A stretch of 64,000 nucleotides of DNA from [Zimmermannella] bifida NBRC 103089 (GCF_001570925.1 NZ_BCSP01000001.1:310001-374000), one strand, 5' to 3'; shown: positions 29,315-39,554, counted from the first letter of the stretch. Notes: generated from the sequence alone by a model not told the origin. Numbers and translations: made by a program.

Positions 29315-30331
29315 TTAGCCCGCGTGTGCCGCACCCGTGGATGCGATGAGTCGCGATACCGAGCGCAGGTACTTCTTGCGGTACCCACCGTCGATCATGC
29401 CGCCGCCAAACACCGAATCGAGGCTGTGCCCGCTCGCAATGATGGGCACTTCAGCGTCGTAGACACGGTCGATAAACGCCACGAACCGCAACGCTTCGGA
29501 CTGGTCCGTGAGCTCCTGCACATCATCGAGCACGAGCGTGTCGACACCGTCAATGAGCCGCACATACTTCGACGGGTGCACCGTGGCGAGGTAGTCGATG
29601 AGCGAGCGGAAGTCGTCGCGCGCGACGGTCTCGCCCTGCGCGAGCCGTGCATCCACTTCAGCCTGCAATTGGGCTGGCTCGGTCATGACCGCTTCGCCCT
29701 CGACCGCACGGCGTCGGTAGTCAACGCCATCGATGCGGATAGTTTGGAAGACACCGGCCAGCTTGGTGATCTCACGCAAGAAGTCCTGCGCCGCAAATCG
29801 ACCTTCACCGAGCGCGTTCGGTGGCGTGTTTGAGGTGGCGGCAATACGCGTGCCGCTTTCGACCAGCTCGCCGAGCAGTTTCGTCATAACCATGGTGTCG
29901 CCCGGGTCATCGAGTTCGAACTCGTCGATTGCGATCAGGCTGGCACCACGGAACGCTTCAACCGCGTTCTTGTACCCAAGGGCACCCACGAGCGCGGTGT
30001 ACTCAATAAACGTGCCGAAGTATTTGCGACCGCTTGCCGCATGCCAGGTCGCCGCAAGCAAGTGCGTCTTACCCACACCGAAGCCACCGTCGAGGTACAC
30101 GCCGGGCTTAACCGCCGCATCCTTCTTCTTGAACATGCGCATGAGTCCGCCGCCACTTTTTGCGCTGCGCAGCGCAAAGGCGCGGCAAATGTCACGGGCT
30201 TCTGCCTGCGATGGGTGGTCTGCGTCGGGCTTGTAGTTTTCGAAACTCACATGGTCGAACTGCGGCGGCGGCACCAGCGCCTGCACCATCTGTTCCGGTG
30301 TCATTTGCGGTACCAGCCCACTGAGCTGCAC
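29315..30331 (-). CDS. zapE: AFG1/ZapE-family ATPase
   Basis: 338 residues from a GTG at 30331 with GAGGGG nine bases upstream; a frame to 30415 is open but its first codons are rare ones and it has no ribosome site. The N-terminus (MVQALVPPPQFDHVSFENY) matches the family start. Walker A is DGGFGVGKTHLL and Walker B is LIAIDEFELDDPGD, followed by TSNTPPNALGEGRF. In E. coli ZapE is a division-associated ATPase; the actinobacterial role is unproven. Divergent from the rhodanese gene. Confidence 0.88.
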   Translation of the reverse strand: MQLSGLVPQMTPEQMVQALVPPPQFDHVSFENYKPDADHPSQAEARDICRAFALRSAKSGGGLMRMFKKKDAAVKPGVYLDGGFGVGKTHLLAATWHAASGRKYFGTFIEYTALVGALGYKNAVEAFRGASLIAIDEFELDDPGDTMVMTKLLGELVESGTRIAATSNTPPNALGEGRFAAQDFLREITKLAGVFQTIRIDGVDYRRRAVEGEAVMTEPAQLQAEVDARLAQGETVARDDFRSLIDYLATVHPSKYVRLIDGVDTLVLDDVQELTDQSEALRFVAFIDRVYDAEVPIIASGHSLDSVFGGGMIDGGYRKKYLRSVSRLIASTGAAHAG

Positions 30332-30502
30332 CAAGGTCCCCTCGACCAATGTGTCTCTCCCACGTTCAGCCAACAATTCCGACAAGGTTACGCTTATTGA
30401 CGAACACAGGTGCACCCACCAGCCAAGCTGGGCACAATGGATGGAGCGTCTCGGCCGAATCCATGGCCGTTACCGCGTCACCCCACACGAACGGAAGTAA
30501 GC

Positions 30503-31411
30503 ATGTCGACTACCCAGGACACGTCCGCGAAGTTCTTCGAGTACGCACACCCAGAAAAACTGGTGAGCACGCAGTGGCTCCAAGCAAATCTGGATGCCCC
30601 CGAACTCATCATCCTGGAATCGAACGAAGACGTGCTTCTGTATGAGACCGGCCACATTCCCGGTGCACGCAAGATCGACTGGCACACCGACCTCAACCAC
30701 GAGGTTATGCGCGACTACCTCTCCCCCGACGACTTCGCTGCACTCGCCTCGCGTCTGGGCCTCACCCCGGAATCAACCATCGTTATCTACGGTGACCGGT
30801 CGAACTGGTGGGCTGCCTACGCCATGTGGGTTTTCGAACTCTTTGGCATGACCAATGTCCACCTGCTCGATGGCGGACGCGACAAGTGGATCGCCGAAGG
30901 TCGCGAGATCACCCGCGAGAAGCCAAATGTGGCACCCACAAACTTCGAAGTACCGACCCGCGACGACGCTCCCCTGCGTGCATTTCGCGATGACATCGTG
31001 CCGCACCTTGAAGCAGGCCTGCCGCTGATCGATGTTCGCAGCCCGCAGGAGTACACCGGCGAGCGCACGCACATGCCCGATTACCCACAGGAATCGGCGC
31101 TGCGCGCGGGTCACATCCCCGGCGCGCACAGTGTGCCGTGGGCAACGGCGGCAAACGAAGACGGCACGTTCAAGACGCGTGCTGAGCTCGACGAGATCTA
31201 CCGCACGCAGCTCGGCCTTGGCGACGCCGATGACGTGATTGCCTACTGCCGCATTGGTGAACGTTCGAGCCACACGTGGTTCGTGCTGAAGTACCTGCTC
31301 GGCTTTACGAATGTGCGCAACTATGACGGCTCGTGGACGGAATGGGGTTCGCTGGTTGGTGCGCCGATCGTCACTGGTGCCGAGCGCGGCTCGCTCGCTG
31401 AGGTTCGCTGA
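30503..31411 (+). CDS. thiosulfate sulfurtransferase (tandem rhodanese, SseA type)
   Basis: 302 residues from ATG 30503 with GGAAG upstream; the longer frame from 30410 lacks a ribosome site. There are two rhodanese domains: the inactive N-terminal one ([32 protein letters not shown]) and the catalytic C-terminal one ([26 protein letters not shown]). The active-site loop is [12 protein letters not shown] with Cys249. It transfers sulfane sulfur. Its TGA overlaps the sufE ATG, so the pair is probably a sulfur-relay operon. Confidence 0.93.
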   Translation: MSTTQDTSAKFFEYAHPEKLVSTQWLQANLDAPELIILESNEDVLLYETGHIPGARKIDWHTDLNHEVMRDYLSPDDFAALASRLGLTPESTIVIYGDRSNWWAAYAMWVFELFGMTNVHLLDGGRDKWIAEGREITREKPNVAPTNFEVPTRDDAPLRAFRDDIVPHLEAGLPLIDVRSPQEYTGERTHMPDYPQESALRAGHIPGAHSVPWATAANEDGTFKTRAELDEIYRTQLGLGDADDVIAYCRIGERSSHTWFVLKYLLGFTNVRNYDGSWTEWGSLVGAPIVTGAERGSLAEVR

Positions 31412-31839
31412 TGTCGACGCTCCCCGAGTCGCTGCAGACCATATGCGATGAGTTTCACGCCGTTCCCGAGCGCGACCGCTTGCTGCTCCTGCTCGAATTC
31501 GCCGACGGCCTGCCCGAGGTTCCCGAGCGCTATGCAGATGCCGAGTTCGAGCGCGTAGAAGAGTGCCAGTCCCCCGTGTTCATCACGACTGAGGTGAGCG
31601 AAGACCGGGTCGAGCTCTTTGCCAAGGCACCTGCCGAAGCACCGACGACGCGCGGGTTCGCGGCAGTTCTCGTCGAGGGCATCAACGGTCTGACTCCCGC
31701 CGAGGTCCTTGAGATTTCGCACGATTTCCCGTTTGAGCTCGGTATCACCAAGCAGGTGTCGCCACTGCGTTTGAACGGTATGACGGGCATGCTCGCACGC
31801 GTGAAGCGTCAGGTGCGCGAGGCACTCGAAGCAAACTAA
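31411..31839 (+). CDS. sufE: SufE-family sulfur-acceptor protein
   Basis: 142 residues. The SufE core shows LPEVPERY, the acceptor cysteine in VEECQSPVF (Cys52) and the family pattern EGINGLTPAEVLEIS plus LRLNGMTGMLARVKRQ. SufE normally takes persulfide from SufS; no sufS lies in the window, so here the overlapping rhodanese is the evident partner. The ATG overlaps the upstream TGA by two bases (TGATG), implying coupled translation. Confidence 0.92.
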   Translation: MSTLPESLQTICDEFHAVPERDRLLLLLEFADGLPEVPERYADAEFERVEECQSPVFITTEVSEDRVELFAKAPAEAPTTRGFAAVLVEGINGLTPAEVLEISHDFPFELGITKQVSPLRLNGMTGMLARVKRQVREALEAN

Positions 31840-31941
31840 GCAGGTCGCGCAGATCAGGCCAACGCAACTGGTCATGTTCGTCGTCAGCGAGGCCTAACCG
31901 GTTTCTGCAGGCGTCGCAACATTCTGACATCATTTTGAATC

Positions 31942-32730
31942 ATGAACGATTTTGGTGCTGTGGATGAATTGAGCGCGGCAGAGCGCGTCTGGCGCGACCC
32001 CGCATCCATGCCAGCACCGGCCTGGCTTCGACGACTCGACGGCGATCGCAATGAGCGCCACGAACTCACCGACATGGCCGCGACCGATGCCTGGTTGCGC
32101 GAGTGCTACGCCGCACCCGAACCGCTTTGGGTGCGGATGAACATGATCGGCACGCTGAATGGTCGCGTGATCGGCCCAGACGGCACCTCGGATTCGCTCT
32201 CAAACCGAGCCGATCGCCGCATCCTGCGCACGATTCGTGACCTGAGCGATGCGGTTGTCGTTGGCGCACAAACCGTGCGACAGGAGCGCCACGCCACGAC
32301 GCGACCGACGAAACTCTGCGTCGTCACGATGTCGGGTGACCTGTCGGGACACCGCATCCACGAAGACGACGCCGCGAATCTCGTCTACGTTTGCGGTCCC
32401 GAATCGGCACGGGAACGTGCCTGTGCGACCATGCCCGGTGCAAACTTCATCGCGCTCGAATGCGACGACAACCAGGTGAGTTTGCGTGAACTCGTGACTG
32501 CGCTCAACGCACGCGGGATGCGTCAGCTCGTTGTCGAAGGTGGCGGAAACCTCATCAGCCAGTTCCTCGACGCGGGTTTGCTCGACGAAGTTTGTTTGAC
32601 CCAGGCGCCGCTGTTCGGCCCGCAGGACGCACCTTCCCTGCCGGCGTCGTCGCTCGGTACCGAGTTCTCGCGTGAGCTGCTGATCGAGGATTCGCTGGGC
32701 TTCGTCTACCAGCGCATGTTTGCGCAGTAA
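31942..32730 (+). CDS. RibD C-terminal-like (pyrimidine reductase family) protein
   Basis: 262 residues. After an 80-residue lead-in comes a dihydrofolate-reductase-like domain: WVRMNMIGTLNGRVIGPDG, the SNRADRRILRTIRDLSDAVVVGAQTVRQE stretch, and MRQLVVEGGGNLISQFLDAG. These are hallmarks of the RibD_C/pyrimidine reductase family. There is no deaminase domain and no other riboflavin gene nearby, so the substrate is uncertain; many actinobacterial homologues are stand-alone. Converges on the hydrolase at 32772 with a 41-bp gap. Confidence 0.85.
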   Translation: MNDFGAVDELSAAERVWRDPASMPAPAWLRRLDGDRNERHELTDMAATDAWLRECYAAPEPLWVRMNMIGTLNGRVIGPDGTSDSLSNRADRRILRTIRDLSDAVVVGAQTVRQERHATTRPTKLCVVTMSGDLSGHRIHEDDAANLVYVCGPESARERACATMPGANFIALECDDNQVSLRELVTALNARGMRQLVVEGGGNLISQFLDAGLLDEVCLTQAPLFGPQDAPSLPASSLGTEFSRELLIEDSLGFVYQRMFAQ

Positions 32731-32771
32731 CCCGACTGCAACGGCGCCCCATCTCGCGGAAATTACTGCGC

Positions 32772-34004
32772 TTACGCGAGCGCCGTGAACCATTCGCGCA
32801 CTTCGCGCTCCCAGGTGATGCGGTCGACGTTCCAAAGACGCGTGTGACGTGCCTGCGTGAATTCGACGTAGCGAATGATGTCTGGGCGTGCCGTGGCGAG
32901 AGCCTGGCTCGCGGTCACCGGCACGACGGTGTCGGCCACCGAATGCAACAGCAAGATCGGCACGTCGAACTCTTCGGCGCGAGCGACGAGATCGAGTTCG
33001 GCAAGGTCAATGCGCTCATCAATGCCAACGAGCGTGCGGCTGAGTGGTGAGTCGAGTAGCCCCATGCCACGGCGCGCAACCCAGTCCGGCATGCGCAACT
33101 TTCGCGCCTGATAGGTCAGCGTTTCGGTCCAGTTCACGGCTGGCGATTCCAAGAACATGCCGACGATTCGGTCGCGAAACTCGCTCTTGAAATACGTTTG
33201 CGCCGCAATCGACCCGCCCATTGACCAACCGGCCAAGATGATGCGTGTTGCGCCGCGACTGATCGCCCACTCGATCGCCGCGTCAACGTCGCGCCATTCA
33301 CTGAGCCCCAGCCCGTATTTGCCGGTGGGCGCGGCCGGCGCACCGAGGTCGTTTCGGTACCGAACCACGAGCGAGTTCCAGCCCGCTTCAGCAACGAACG
33401 GTACGGCGCGCAGCGGTTCGGTGAGCGTGGCGCCCCGTCCGTGGACGTGGATCACCCAGTTACCGTCAACCGGCGTTGGCGCGGGTACGAACCAGGCGGG
33501 CATGTCGCCGAGCTCACCGGGAATGGCAACTGATTCGTACGGCAACTCAAGATCATCGATATCGCGCTGCGGTGCCGAAGCAACTCGCACTGCCGTAGCG
33601 TCAGCGAGCGGCGTACCTTCAGCTTCGGTAAACCGGCGCGTTACGGTGTCGACCGTGGCCGTGATGGTGGCACCCAAGCGGGCTTTGCCCTGGTCGTGGT
33701 CCCAAAGAATGGTGTAGTCACCGAGGGTTTCGGATTCGATCGTCCGTGCCAGGGTGATTTGCCCGGATGTGGTCGTGCCCTTGTCGAAGATCAAATCGTG
33801 GATGCGTACGGGTTCGCGGGTGCGATTCGGCGGGGTGACGACCGAGCGGGCAAGCATCGTGGCAGCTGTGCCGATGAGGGTACCGACAACGACGGTCGCC
33901 CCCGCGGCTGCCGCAACTGCGGCACGGATCGATTCGTCGCTGGCGCGTCTACGCGCAGTGGTGTTGCGGTCGGGTGCAGCGCTGGATGGCTCACGCGGGG
34001 TCAC
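32772..34004 (-). CDS. membrane-anchored alpha/beta hydrolase
   Basis: 410 residues from GTG 34004. A frame to 34097 is open, but the extra 31 codons use codons that are rare in the neighbours (AGA, ATA, AGG, AAA), so I treat them as leader. One membrane helix (SIRAAVAAAAGATVVVGTLI) anchors an extracytoplasmic domain. The hydrolase fold shows NWVIHVHGRGAT, nucleophile elbow GWSMGGS, acid residue region LHSVADTVVP and the histidine in QARHTRLWN. Substrate unknown; it resembles S9-type prolyl-peptidase or esterase folds. Confidence 0.85.
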   Translation of the reverse strand: MTPREPSSAAPDRNTTARRRASDESIRAAVAAAAGATVVVGTLIGTAATMLARSVVTPPNRTREPVRIHDLIFDKGTTTSGQITLARTIESETLGDYTILWDHDQGKARLGATITATVDTVTRRFTEAEGTPLADATAVRVASAPQRDIDDLELPYESVAIPGELGDMPAWFVPAPTPVDGNWVIHVHGRGATLTEPLRAVPFVAEAGWNSLVVRYRNDLGAPAAPTGKYGLGLSEWRDVDAAIEWAISRGATRIILAGWSMGGSIAAQTYFKSEFRDRIVGMFLESPAVNWTETLTYQARKLRMPDWVARRGMGLLDSPLSRTLVGIDERIDLAELDLVARAEEFDVPILLLHSVADTVVPVTASQALATARPDIIRYVEFTQARHTRLWNVDRITWEREVREWFTALA

Positions 34005-34261
34005 GCTCGATGCTCGCCTTTCGTTGAAACGTTTTGCGGATATTCTCTCGCGGCCAGAACCGAGTTTCCTTAGTGCATCCCGTCGCATCTGCACCATCGC
34101 ACTACCGTGCCCGCACGCATCCCGCGAGCGCGCATCCGCTACTGAACAACTGCATCACGCACCGTGCACCCTAATGCAGTTGCGAGTTTCCGCGCTGCCG
34201 CGTCGCGTGCTCTGCGGCGCGCCTAATTACCGGGCCCAATGCGGGTACATAGTCTCGTTCC

Positions 34262-34858
34262 GTGGTCGTTAGCTTGCATCCGGTTCCAGCGGAATTCAAC
34301 GTGGCGACGGAGTCCATCCGTGCCCTCGAGTACCGCAGTGATTTACTCGTGCAAGAAATCCGTCCGCCCGAAGGCTTGGCCCCGCACTCGTATGCGCTGA
34401 CCGCCGATGTGCAGCAAGACGAGAGCGAGTCTGCGCAACTGGGCACGGGCCGGTTCATTCTGCTGCACGACGAATCCGAACCTGATGCGTGGCGCGGTCC
34501 GTTCCGCGTCGTGTGTTTTGCGCAGGCGCCGCTTGAGACCGATATCGGTAACGATGGCATGCTGCCCGAGGTGGCGTGGTCGTGGCTGGTGGATGCATTG
34601 GATTCGGCAGGTGCGGACTACCGCTATGCGTCCGGTACCGTAACGGTCGTGAACTCACAGGGCTTCGGCGAGATTGCCGAGCAGGGCGAGGGCAGCCAGA
34701 TCGAGATGCGCGCATCGTGGACACCACAGAACTTAGACATTGGCGGCCATGTTGAGGCGTGGACGACGTTGCTGTGTATGCTCGCCGGTCTCCCGCCGGT
34801 CGATACGCGCGAGGTACCCGTCCTGCGCCACCCGGGGCAGTTGCATGGCCTCCGTTGA
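34262..34858 (+). CDS. DUF3000-domain protein
   Basis: 198 residues from a GTG. The sequence includes PAEFNVATESIRALEYRSDL, EIRPPEGLAPHSYAL, RGPFRVVCFAQAPLETDIGN, DGMLPEVAWSWLVDAL and ASWTPQNLDIGGHVEAW, all recognisable as the actinobacteria-specific DUF3000 family. No function is established. It is consistently found directly upstream of an RNase D gene, as here, where the two overlap by 14 bases. Confidence 0.9.
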   Translation: MVVSLHPVPAEFNVATESIRALEYRSDLLVQEIRPPEGLAPHSYALTADVQQDESESAQLGTGRFILLHDESEPDAWRGPFRVVCFAQAPLETDIGNDGMLPEVAWSWLVDALDSAGADYRYASGTVTVVNSQGFGEIAEQGEGSQIEMRASWTPQNLDIGGHVEAWTTLLCMLAGLPPVDTREVPVLRHPGQLHGLR

Positions 34859-36041
34859 TCAGCAGCGTGCGCAGCGCGGCGATCTGCGTGTCATTGATAC
34901 CCGTGCCGAATTGGATGCGGCGGTCACGAAACTTGCCGACGGTCACGGTCCCGTAGCGATCGATACCGAACGTGCATCCAGCTTTCGCTACTCGGATCGC
35001 GCCTATCTGGTGCAGATGTACCGACGCGGTTCCGGCACCTTTTTGATTGACCCGCTGCCGTTTGGCGATTTGCGGGATGTGGCTGCGGCCATCGACTCGG
35101 CGCAGTGGATCCTGCACGCGGCGACCCAGGACCTCCCCAGCATGCGAGAGCTCGGCCTCGACCCGACCGACATGTTCGACACCGAACTCGCGGCCCGACT
35201 GCTGGGCAAGGAACGCGTTGGTCTCGGTGCGGTGGTCAACGAGTTGCTCGGTATTGAGCTGGCAAAGGCACACTCGGCCGACGACTGGTCGACACGCCCG
35301 CTCCCCGACTCGTGGTTGGCGTATGCCGCGCTCGACGTCGAATTGCTCGTGGATGTGCGCGACAAGCTTGCCGAAGAGCTCACCGCTGCGGGTAAGGCCG
35401 ACTGGGCCCGGGCCGAGTTTGCTGATGTACTCGCCCGCGACCTTGCCCCGCGTACGGCAGAGGAGCGCTGGCGACGCATGAGCGGCATCCAGCAGCTGCG
35501 TTCGCCCAAGCAATTGGCGATTGCGCGTTCGCTCTGGTTTGCGCGTGATGCATTCGCTCGTGAACTCGATGTGGCTCCGGGGCGGCTTATACCTGACCGT
35601 TCCCTGACCGCGGCCGCTCGCGTGGTGCCACGCAGCCGTGGCCAGCTCGCGTCCCTCGACAAGTTCACTGGCAAGGCATCGCGTTCCGAGCTCGACCGCT
35701 GGTGGGAAGCCATCAAGTCCGGCATGGTCGACCAGAATCCACCGACGCGCACGCCGAGCGATCCGTCAACGCCGCCGCATGTGCGTAATTGGGAGCGCAA
35801 ACGCCCCGAAGCTCACCAGCGTTTGCAGCTGGCAAAGCCGGCCGTTGCCGACCGAGCCGAGCAATTGCATCTGCCCACCGAAAACCTGCTGACGCCCGCC
35901 TACTTGCGGCAGGTCGCCTGGCAGGGAACCGCATCGACGCCCGAAGAAGTCGCACGCGAATTGCAGGCACTCGGTGCTCGACAGTGGCAGATCGACATTG
36001 CAGCGCCGGTGATTGCCGCCGCATTTGTAGAAGCCCACTAA
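34845..36041 (+). CDS. HRDC-domain 3'-5' exonuclease (RNase D-like)
   Basis: 398 residues from ATG 34845 with GGGGCAG upstream, inside the end of the DUF3000 gene. The DEDD exonuclease fold shows VAIDTERASSFRYSDRAYLV, ILHAATQDLPSMRELG, MFDTELAARLLG and SWLAYAALDVELLVDV. The C-terminal HRDC domain spans about residues 210-290 and is followed by a basic tail. It is predicted to trim structured RNAs. It probably forms an operon with DUF3000. Confidence 0.92.
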   Translation: MASVDQQRAQRGDLRVIDTRAELDAAVTKLADGHGPVAIDTERASSFRYSDRAYLVQMYRRGSGTFLIDPLPFGDLRDVAAAIDSAQWILHAATQDLPSMRELGLDPTDMFDTELAARLLGKERVGLGAVVNELLGIELAKAHSADDWSTRPLPDSWLAYAALDVELLVDVRDKLAEELTAAGKADWARAEFADVLARDLAPRTAEERWRRMSGIQQLRSPKQLAIARSLWFARDAFARELDVAPGRLIPDRSLTAAARVVPRSRGQLASLDKFTGKASRSELDRWWEAIKSGMVDQNPPTRTPSDPSTPPHVRNWERKRPEAHQRLQLAKPAVADRAEQLHLPTENLLTPAYLRQVAWQGTASTPEEVARELQALGARQWQIDIAAPVIAAAFVEAH

Positions 36042-36132
36042 GCGACCGCGCACTTTTCAGGAGGGTGTGGCTAGGCTCCTAGCGATCCATCTGAACCACG
36101 ACACGGTCGCAATGACGCGACCTGCAGGAGGC

Positions 36133-37371
36133 ATGGTGACAACACCAGACGTGTTCTATATCGATGGGGTGCGTACCCCATTTGGACGAGCCGGCGAGAA
36201 GGGGATGTATTGGCGCACGCGCGCTGATGACCTCGCGGTGAAAACAATCGCCGAGCTTTTGGCTCGCAACCCCGAAATTCCGGGCGACCGCTATGACGAT
36301 GTGGCGATTGCCGCGACGACCCAGACCGGCGACCAGGGACTCACCCTGGGCCGCACCTCGGCACTGCTGGCGGGTCTGCCACAGTCGGTACCCGGTCTGG
36401 CCATCGACCGCATGTGTGCGGGCGCGTTGACCGCGATGACGCTAATGGGCGCGAGCATTGGATTCGGTCAGTATGACGTCGCGCTCGCCGGCGGTGTTGA
36501 GCACATGGGCCGTCACCCGATGGGCTTCGACGCCGACCCAAACCCGCGATTCCTCGCTGAGAAGCTCGTTGCCGAAGACGCCCTAAACATGGGCGTTACC
36601 GCCGAGCGGCTCCACGACCGTTTCCCTCAGCTCACGAAGGAACGCGCCGACGAGTTTGCCTTGCAGTCGCAGCAGCGTGCGGCCGCCGCGTACGAGGCCG
36701 GCAGCTTTGCGCGAGACCTCGTTCCCGTCGCGATCGAATCTGATCAGGGCTGGGGTCTGGCAACGCGCGACGAACACCTGCGCCCTGACACATCGATGGC
36801 CGGCCTTAGTGGCCTGCGCACCCCGTTCCGGCCACACGGTCGCGTCACCGCGGGTAACGCATCCCCACTCACCGACGGTGCCGCCACGACCCTGCTCGCC
36901 TCGGCCGCTGCCGTCAAGGAGTTCAAGCTCAAACCGCGGATGCGGATGGTCGGGTTCGGATTCGCGGGTGTGCAACCCGAGGTCATGGGTCTCGGCCCAA
37001 TTCCGTCGACCGAGCAGGCGCTCAAGCGTGCGGGGCTGCGCATTGAAGACATCGGCCTGTTCGAGCTGAACGAGGCCTTTGCCGTGCAGGTGCTGAGCTT
37101 CCTCGACCACTTCCAGATTGCGCAGGACTCGCCCGTCGTCAATGCCTACGGTGGTGCGATTGCGCTCGGTCACCCGCTCGCGGCCAGTGGCGCGAGACTG
37201 TCCATGCAGCTCGCGAACCAGTTCGAAGAACACCCCGAGGTGCGCTACGGCCTCACCGCAATGTGCGTTGGCCTCGGTCAGGGCGGCACCATTATTTGGG
37301 AAAACCCGAACTGGAACGGTAAGAAGACCCGCCCGGTCGCATCCACCCCGAAGAACGGAGGCTTGGCATGA
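36133..37371 (+). CDS. fadA: acetyl-CoA C-acyltransferase (thiolase)
   Basis: 412 residues from ATG 36133, or 411 from the GTG at 36136, which fits the AGGAGG at 36126-36131 better. Thiolase features: IDGVRTPFGRAGEKG, the nucleophile in DRMCAGALTAM (Cys95), GNASPLTDGAATTLL, ELNEAFAVQVL, GGAIALGHPLAASGAR and MCVGLGQGGTI with the second cysteine. It catalyses the final thiolytic step of beta-oxidation. The following fadB-type gene starts within its stop codon (ATGA). Confidence 0.95.
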   Translation: MVTTPDVFYIDGVRTPFGRAGEKGMYWRTRADDLAVKTIAELLARNPEIPGDRYDDVAIAATTQTGDQGLTLGRTSALLAGLPQSVPGLAIDRMCAGALTAMTLMGASIGFGQYDVALAGGVEHMGRHPMGFDADPNPRFLAEKLVAEDALNMGVTAERLHDRFPQLTKERADEFALQSQQRAAAAYEAGSFARDLVPVAIESDQGWGLATRDEHLRPDTSMAGLSGLRTPFRPHGRVTAGNASPLTDGAATTLLASAAAVKEFKLKPRMRMVGFGFAGVQPEVMGLGPIPSTEQALKRAGLRIEDIGLFELNEAFAVQVLSFLDHFQIAQDSPVVNAYGGAIALGHPLAASGARLSMQLANQFEEHPEVRYGLTAMCVGLGQGGTIIWENPNWNGKKTRPVASTPKNGGLA

Positions 37372-39536
37372 GCTCCCGCAACACCACCCCGGCATTCGTC
37401 CGCGATACGTATGCGCCGTTGCTCGACGCCGTCGTCGACGACGAGGTCATCACTCACTCGCGCGTGCGAGACATCCCGCTACCAAGCGGCCGCACACTCG
37501 CGCTCATCACCCTCGACAACGACCGTGACTACAAGCGCCCGAACACCCTCGGGCCCAACACCCTTGCGCAGCTCGGCGAGACGCTGAACGAGCTCGCCGC
37601 TCGCGCGGCTGCCGGTGAAATCGACGCGGTAGCGATCACAGGTAAGCGCTTCTCGTTCGCAGCCGGTGCTGACCTCTCACTCGTTGAGCGAATCACCAGC
37701 CGCCAGCAGGCCGAACTCATGGCCGAGCTCGGCCACGATGTGCTCGGCCGCTTCGCCACACTCGGGGTACCGAGCTTCGCGTTCGTCAACGGTCTGGCGC
37801 TCGGCGGCGGCCTCGAAGTCGCGCTGCACTGCAACTACCGCACGGTGGATGCATCGGTGCCGGCAATCGCGCTGCCAGAAGTGTTCTTGGGGCTCGTGCC
37901 AGGCTGGGGCGGTGCAACCCTACTGCCCAACCTGATCGGCATCGAGAACGCACTCAAGGTCATCATCGAGAACCCGCTCAAGCAGAACCGCATGCTGAAG
38001 GCGCCCGATGCACTCAAGCTCGGCATCGTTGACCGTGAGTTCTCGCCAATGAACTTCCTCGAAGACTCGCTGCGGTTCGCGGATGCGGTGCTCGCGGGCC
38101 GCGAGAAGGTGCAGCGACCGTTGGTGCCGGGTCGTATCGAGCGCATGGCCAAGTGGGATATTGCCCTCAAAATTGCGCGCAAGACGCTCAATGAGAAGCT
38201 CGGCACGGTGCCGCTCGCGCCGTACCGTGCGCTGGATCTGTTGGCGTTGGCGAAGAAGAACGACACGGTTGCAGGATTTGCTGCCGAGAATGCAGCCCTT
38301 GCCGACCTCATTACCGGCGACCAATTGCGCGCATCCCTCTACGCCTTCGACCTCGTGCAAAAGCGGGCAAAGCGCCCCGTTGGTGCGCCCGACAAAGAGC
38401 TCGCGAACAAGGTCACCAAGGTCGGCATCATCGGTGCCGGGCTCATGGCCACGCAGTTTGCCACGCTATTCCTGCGCCGTCTGCAGGTGCCGGTCGTGCT
38501 TACCGACCTTGATCAGGCTCGCTGCGACAAGGGCGTCGAAACGGTTCGCGCCGAGATCGACAAGCTGCATGACAAGGGCCGCATCGACGCCGATACCCGC
38601 GCACGCCTGCGCGCAAGCATTTCGGGTACCACCGACAAGCAGGCCTTTGCGGATTGTGATTGGGTCATCGAAGCCGTCTTCGAAGACGTGGGCGTCAAGC
38701 AGCAGGTATTCGGCGAGATCGAGCAAATTGTGGCCGAGGATGCCGTGCTCGCAACGAACACCTCGTCGCTGTCGGTGGACAAAATCGGCGCCAAGCTCGC
38801 GCGCCCCGAGCGTCTGATCGGCTTCCACTTCTTCAACCCCGTGGCGGTGATGCCGCTGATCGAGGTCGTGAAGGCCAGCAAGACCGACGACGCCACACTC
38901 GCCACCGCAATGCGGGTTGCGAAGGATCTGCGCAAGAACGCGGTCATTACCGCTGACCGCCCCGGCTTCGTCGTTAACCGCGTCCTGGCGATGGTGCTTG
39001 GTGAAGCCATGCAGGCGGTCGAGAATGGCACCCCGCTCGAGATCGTTGACCACTCGCTTGATGGCATCGGCCTCCCCATGAGCCCGTTCGAGCTCTTGGA
39101 ACTGGTCGGGCTCAAGGTGGGCGCGCACGTGCTCGATTCGCATCACGCACCGTTCCCCGACCGGTTCTACCGCTCCGACGCCCTGCACGCCTTGGCCGAG
39201 CGCGGTGCCAAGCTGCTCACTCGCGATGGCAAGGACCGCCCGAACGGCTACACCAAGGACCTCCAAAAGGTGTGTGGTTCTGCTGGTCACGCCCCGCTCA
39301 GCGATGCCGAGTTGCGTGAACGCATCGAAACGAAGCTCGCCAACGAGATCCACATCATGCTCGATGAGGGCGTCGTATCCGCGCCAGAAGACATCGACCT
39401 GTGTCTCATTTTGGGTGCGGGCTTCCCGTTCCAGGCCGGCGGTCTGACGCCGTACCTCGACCGCACCGGTGCGAGCGAGCGCGCGTTCGGCGGCACGTTC
39501 CACTCGCCAACGATCCGCGGGCTCAGCGAACAGTAG
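37368..39536 (+). CDS. fadB: 3-hydroxyacyl-CoA dehydrogenase/enoyl-CoA hydratase multifunctional protein
   Basis: 722 residues. The N-terminal crotonase domain shows ITGKRFSFAAGADLSLVE and the oxyanion stretch NGLALGGGLEVALHCNYR plus ALPEVFLGLVPGWGG. The NAD-binding domain begins VGIIGAGLMATQFATL near residue 344 and contains GFHFFNPVAVMPLIEVV, followed by DRPGFVVNRVL and the C-terminal dehydrogenase domain (LDGIGLPMSPFELLELVG). It is the alpha subunit of the trifunctional beta-oxidation complex with FadA. The four-base overlap with fadA and the downstream terminator define a two-gene operon. Confidence 0.95.
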   Translation: MSSRNTTPAFVRDTYAPLLDAVVDDEVITHSRVRDIPLPSGRTLALITLDNDRDYKRPNTLGPNTLAQLGETLNELAARAAAGEIDAVAITGKRFSFAAGADLSLVERITSRQQAELMAELGHDVLGRFATLGVPSFAFVNGLALGGGLEVALHCNYRTVDASVPAIALPEVFLGLVPGWGGATLLPNLIGIENALKVIIENPLKQNRMLKAPDALKLGIVDREFSPMNFLEDSLRFADAVLAGREKVQRPLVPGRIERMAKWDIALKIARKTLNEKLGTVPLAPYRALDLLALAKKNDTVAGFAAENAALADLITGDQLRASLYAFDLVQKRAKRPVGAPDKELANKVTKVGIIGAGLMATQFATLFLRRLQVPVVLTDLDQARCDKGVETVRAEIDKLHDKGRIDADTRARLRASISGTTDKQAFADCDWVIEAVFEDVGVKQQVFGEIEQIVAEDAVLATNTSSLSVDKIGAKLARPERLIGFHFFNPVAVMPLIEVVKASKTDDATLATAMRVAKDLRKNAVITADRPGFVVNRVLAMVLGEAMQAVENGTPLEIVDHSLDGIGLPMSPFELLELVGLKVGAHVLDSHHAPFPDRFYRSDALHALAERGAKLLTRDGKDRPNGYTKDLQKVCGSAGHAPLSDAELRERIETKLANEIHIMLDEGVVSAPEDIDLCLILGAGFPFQAGGLTPYLDRTGASERAFGGTFHSPTIRGLSEQ

Positions 39537-39554
39537 CCACGCGAAAACGAAATT

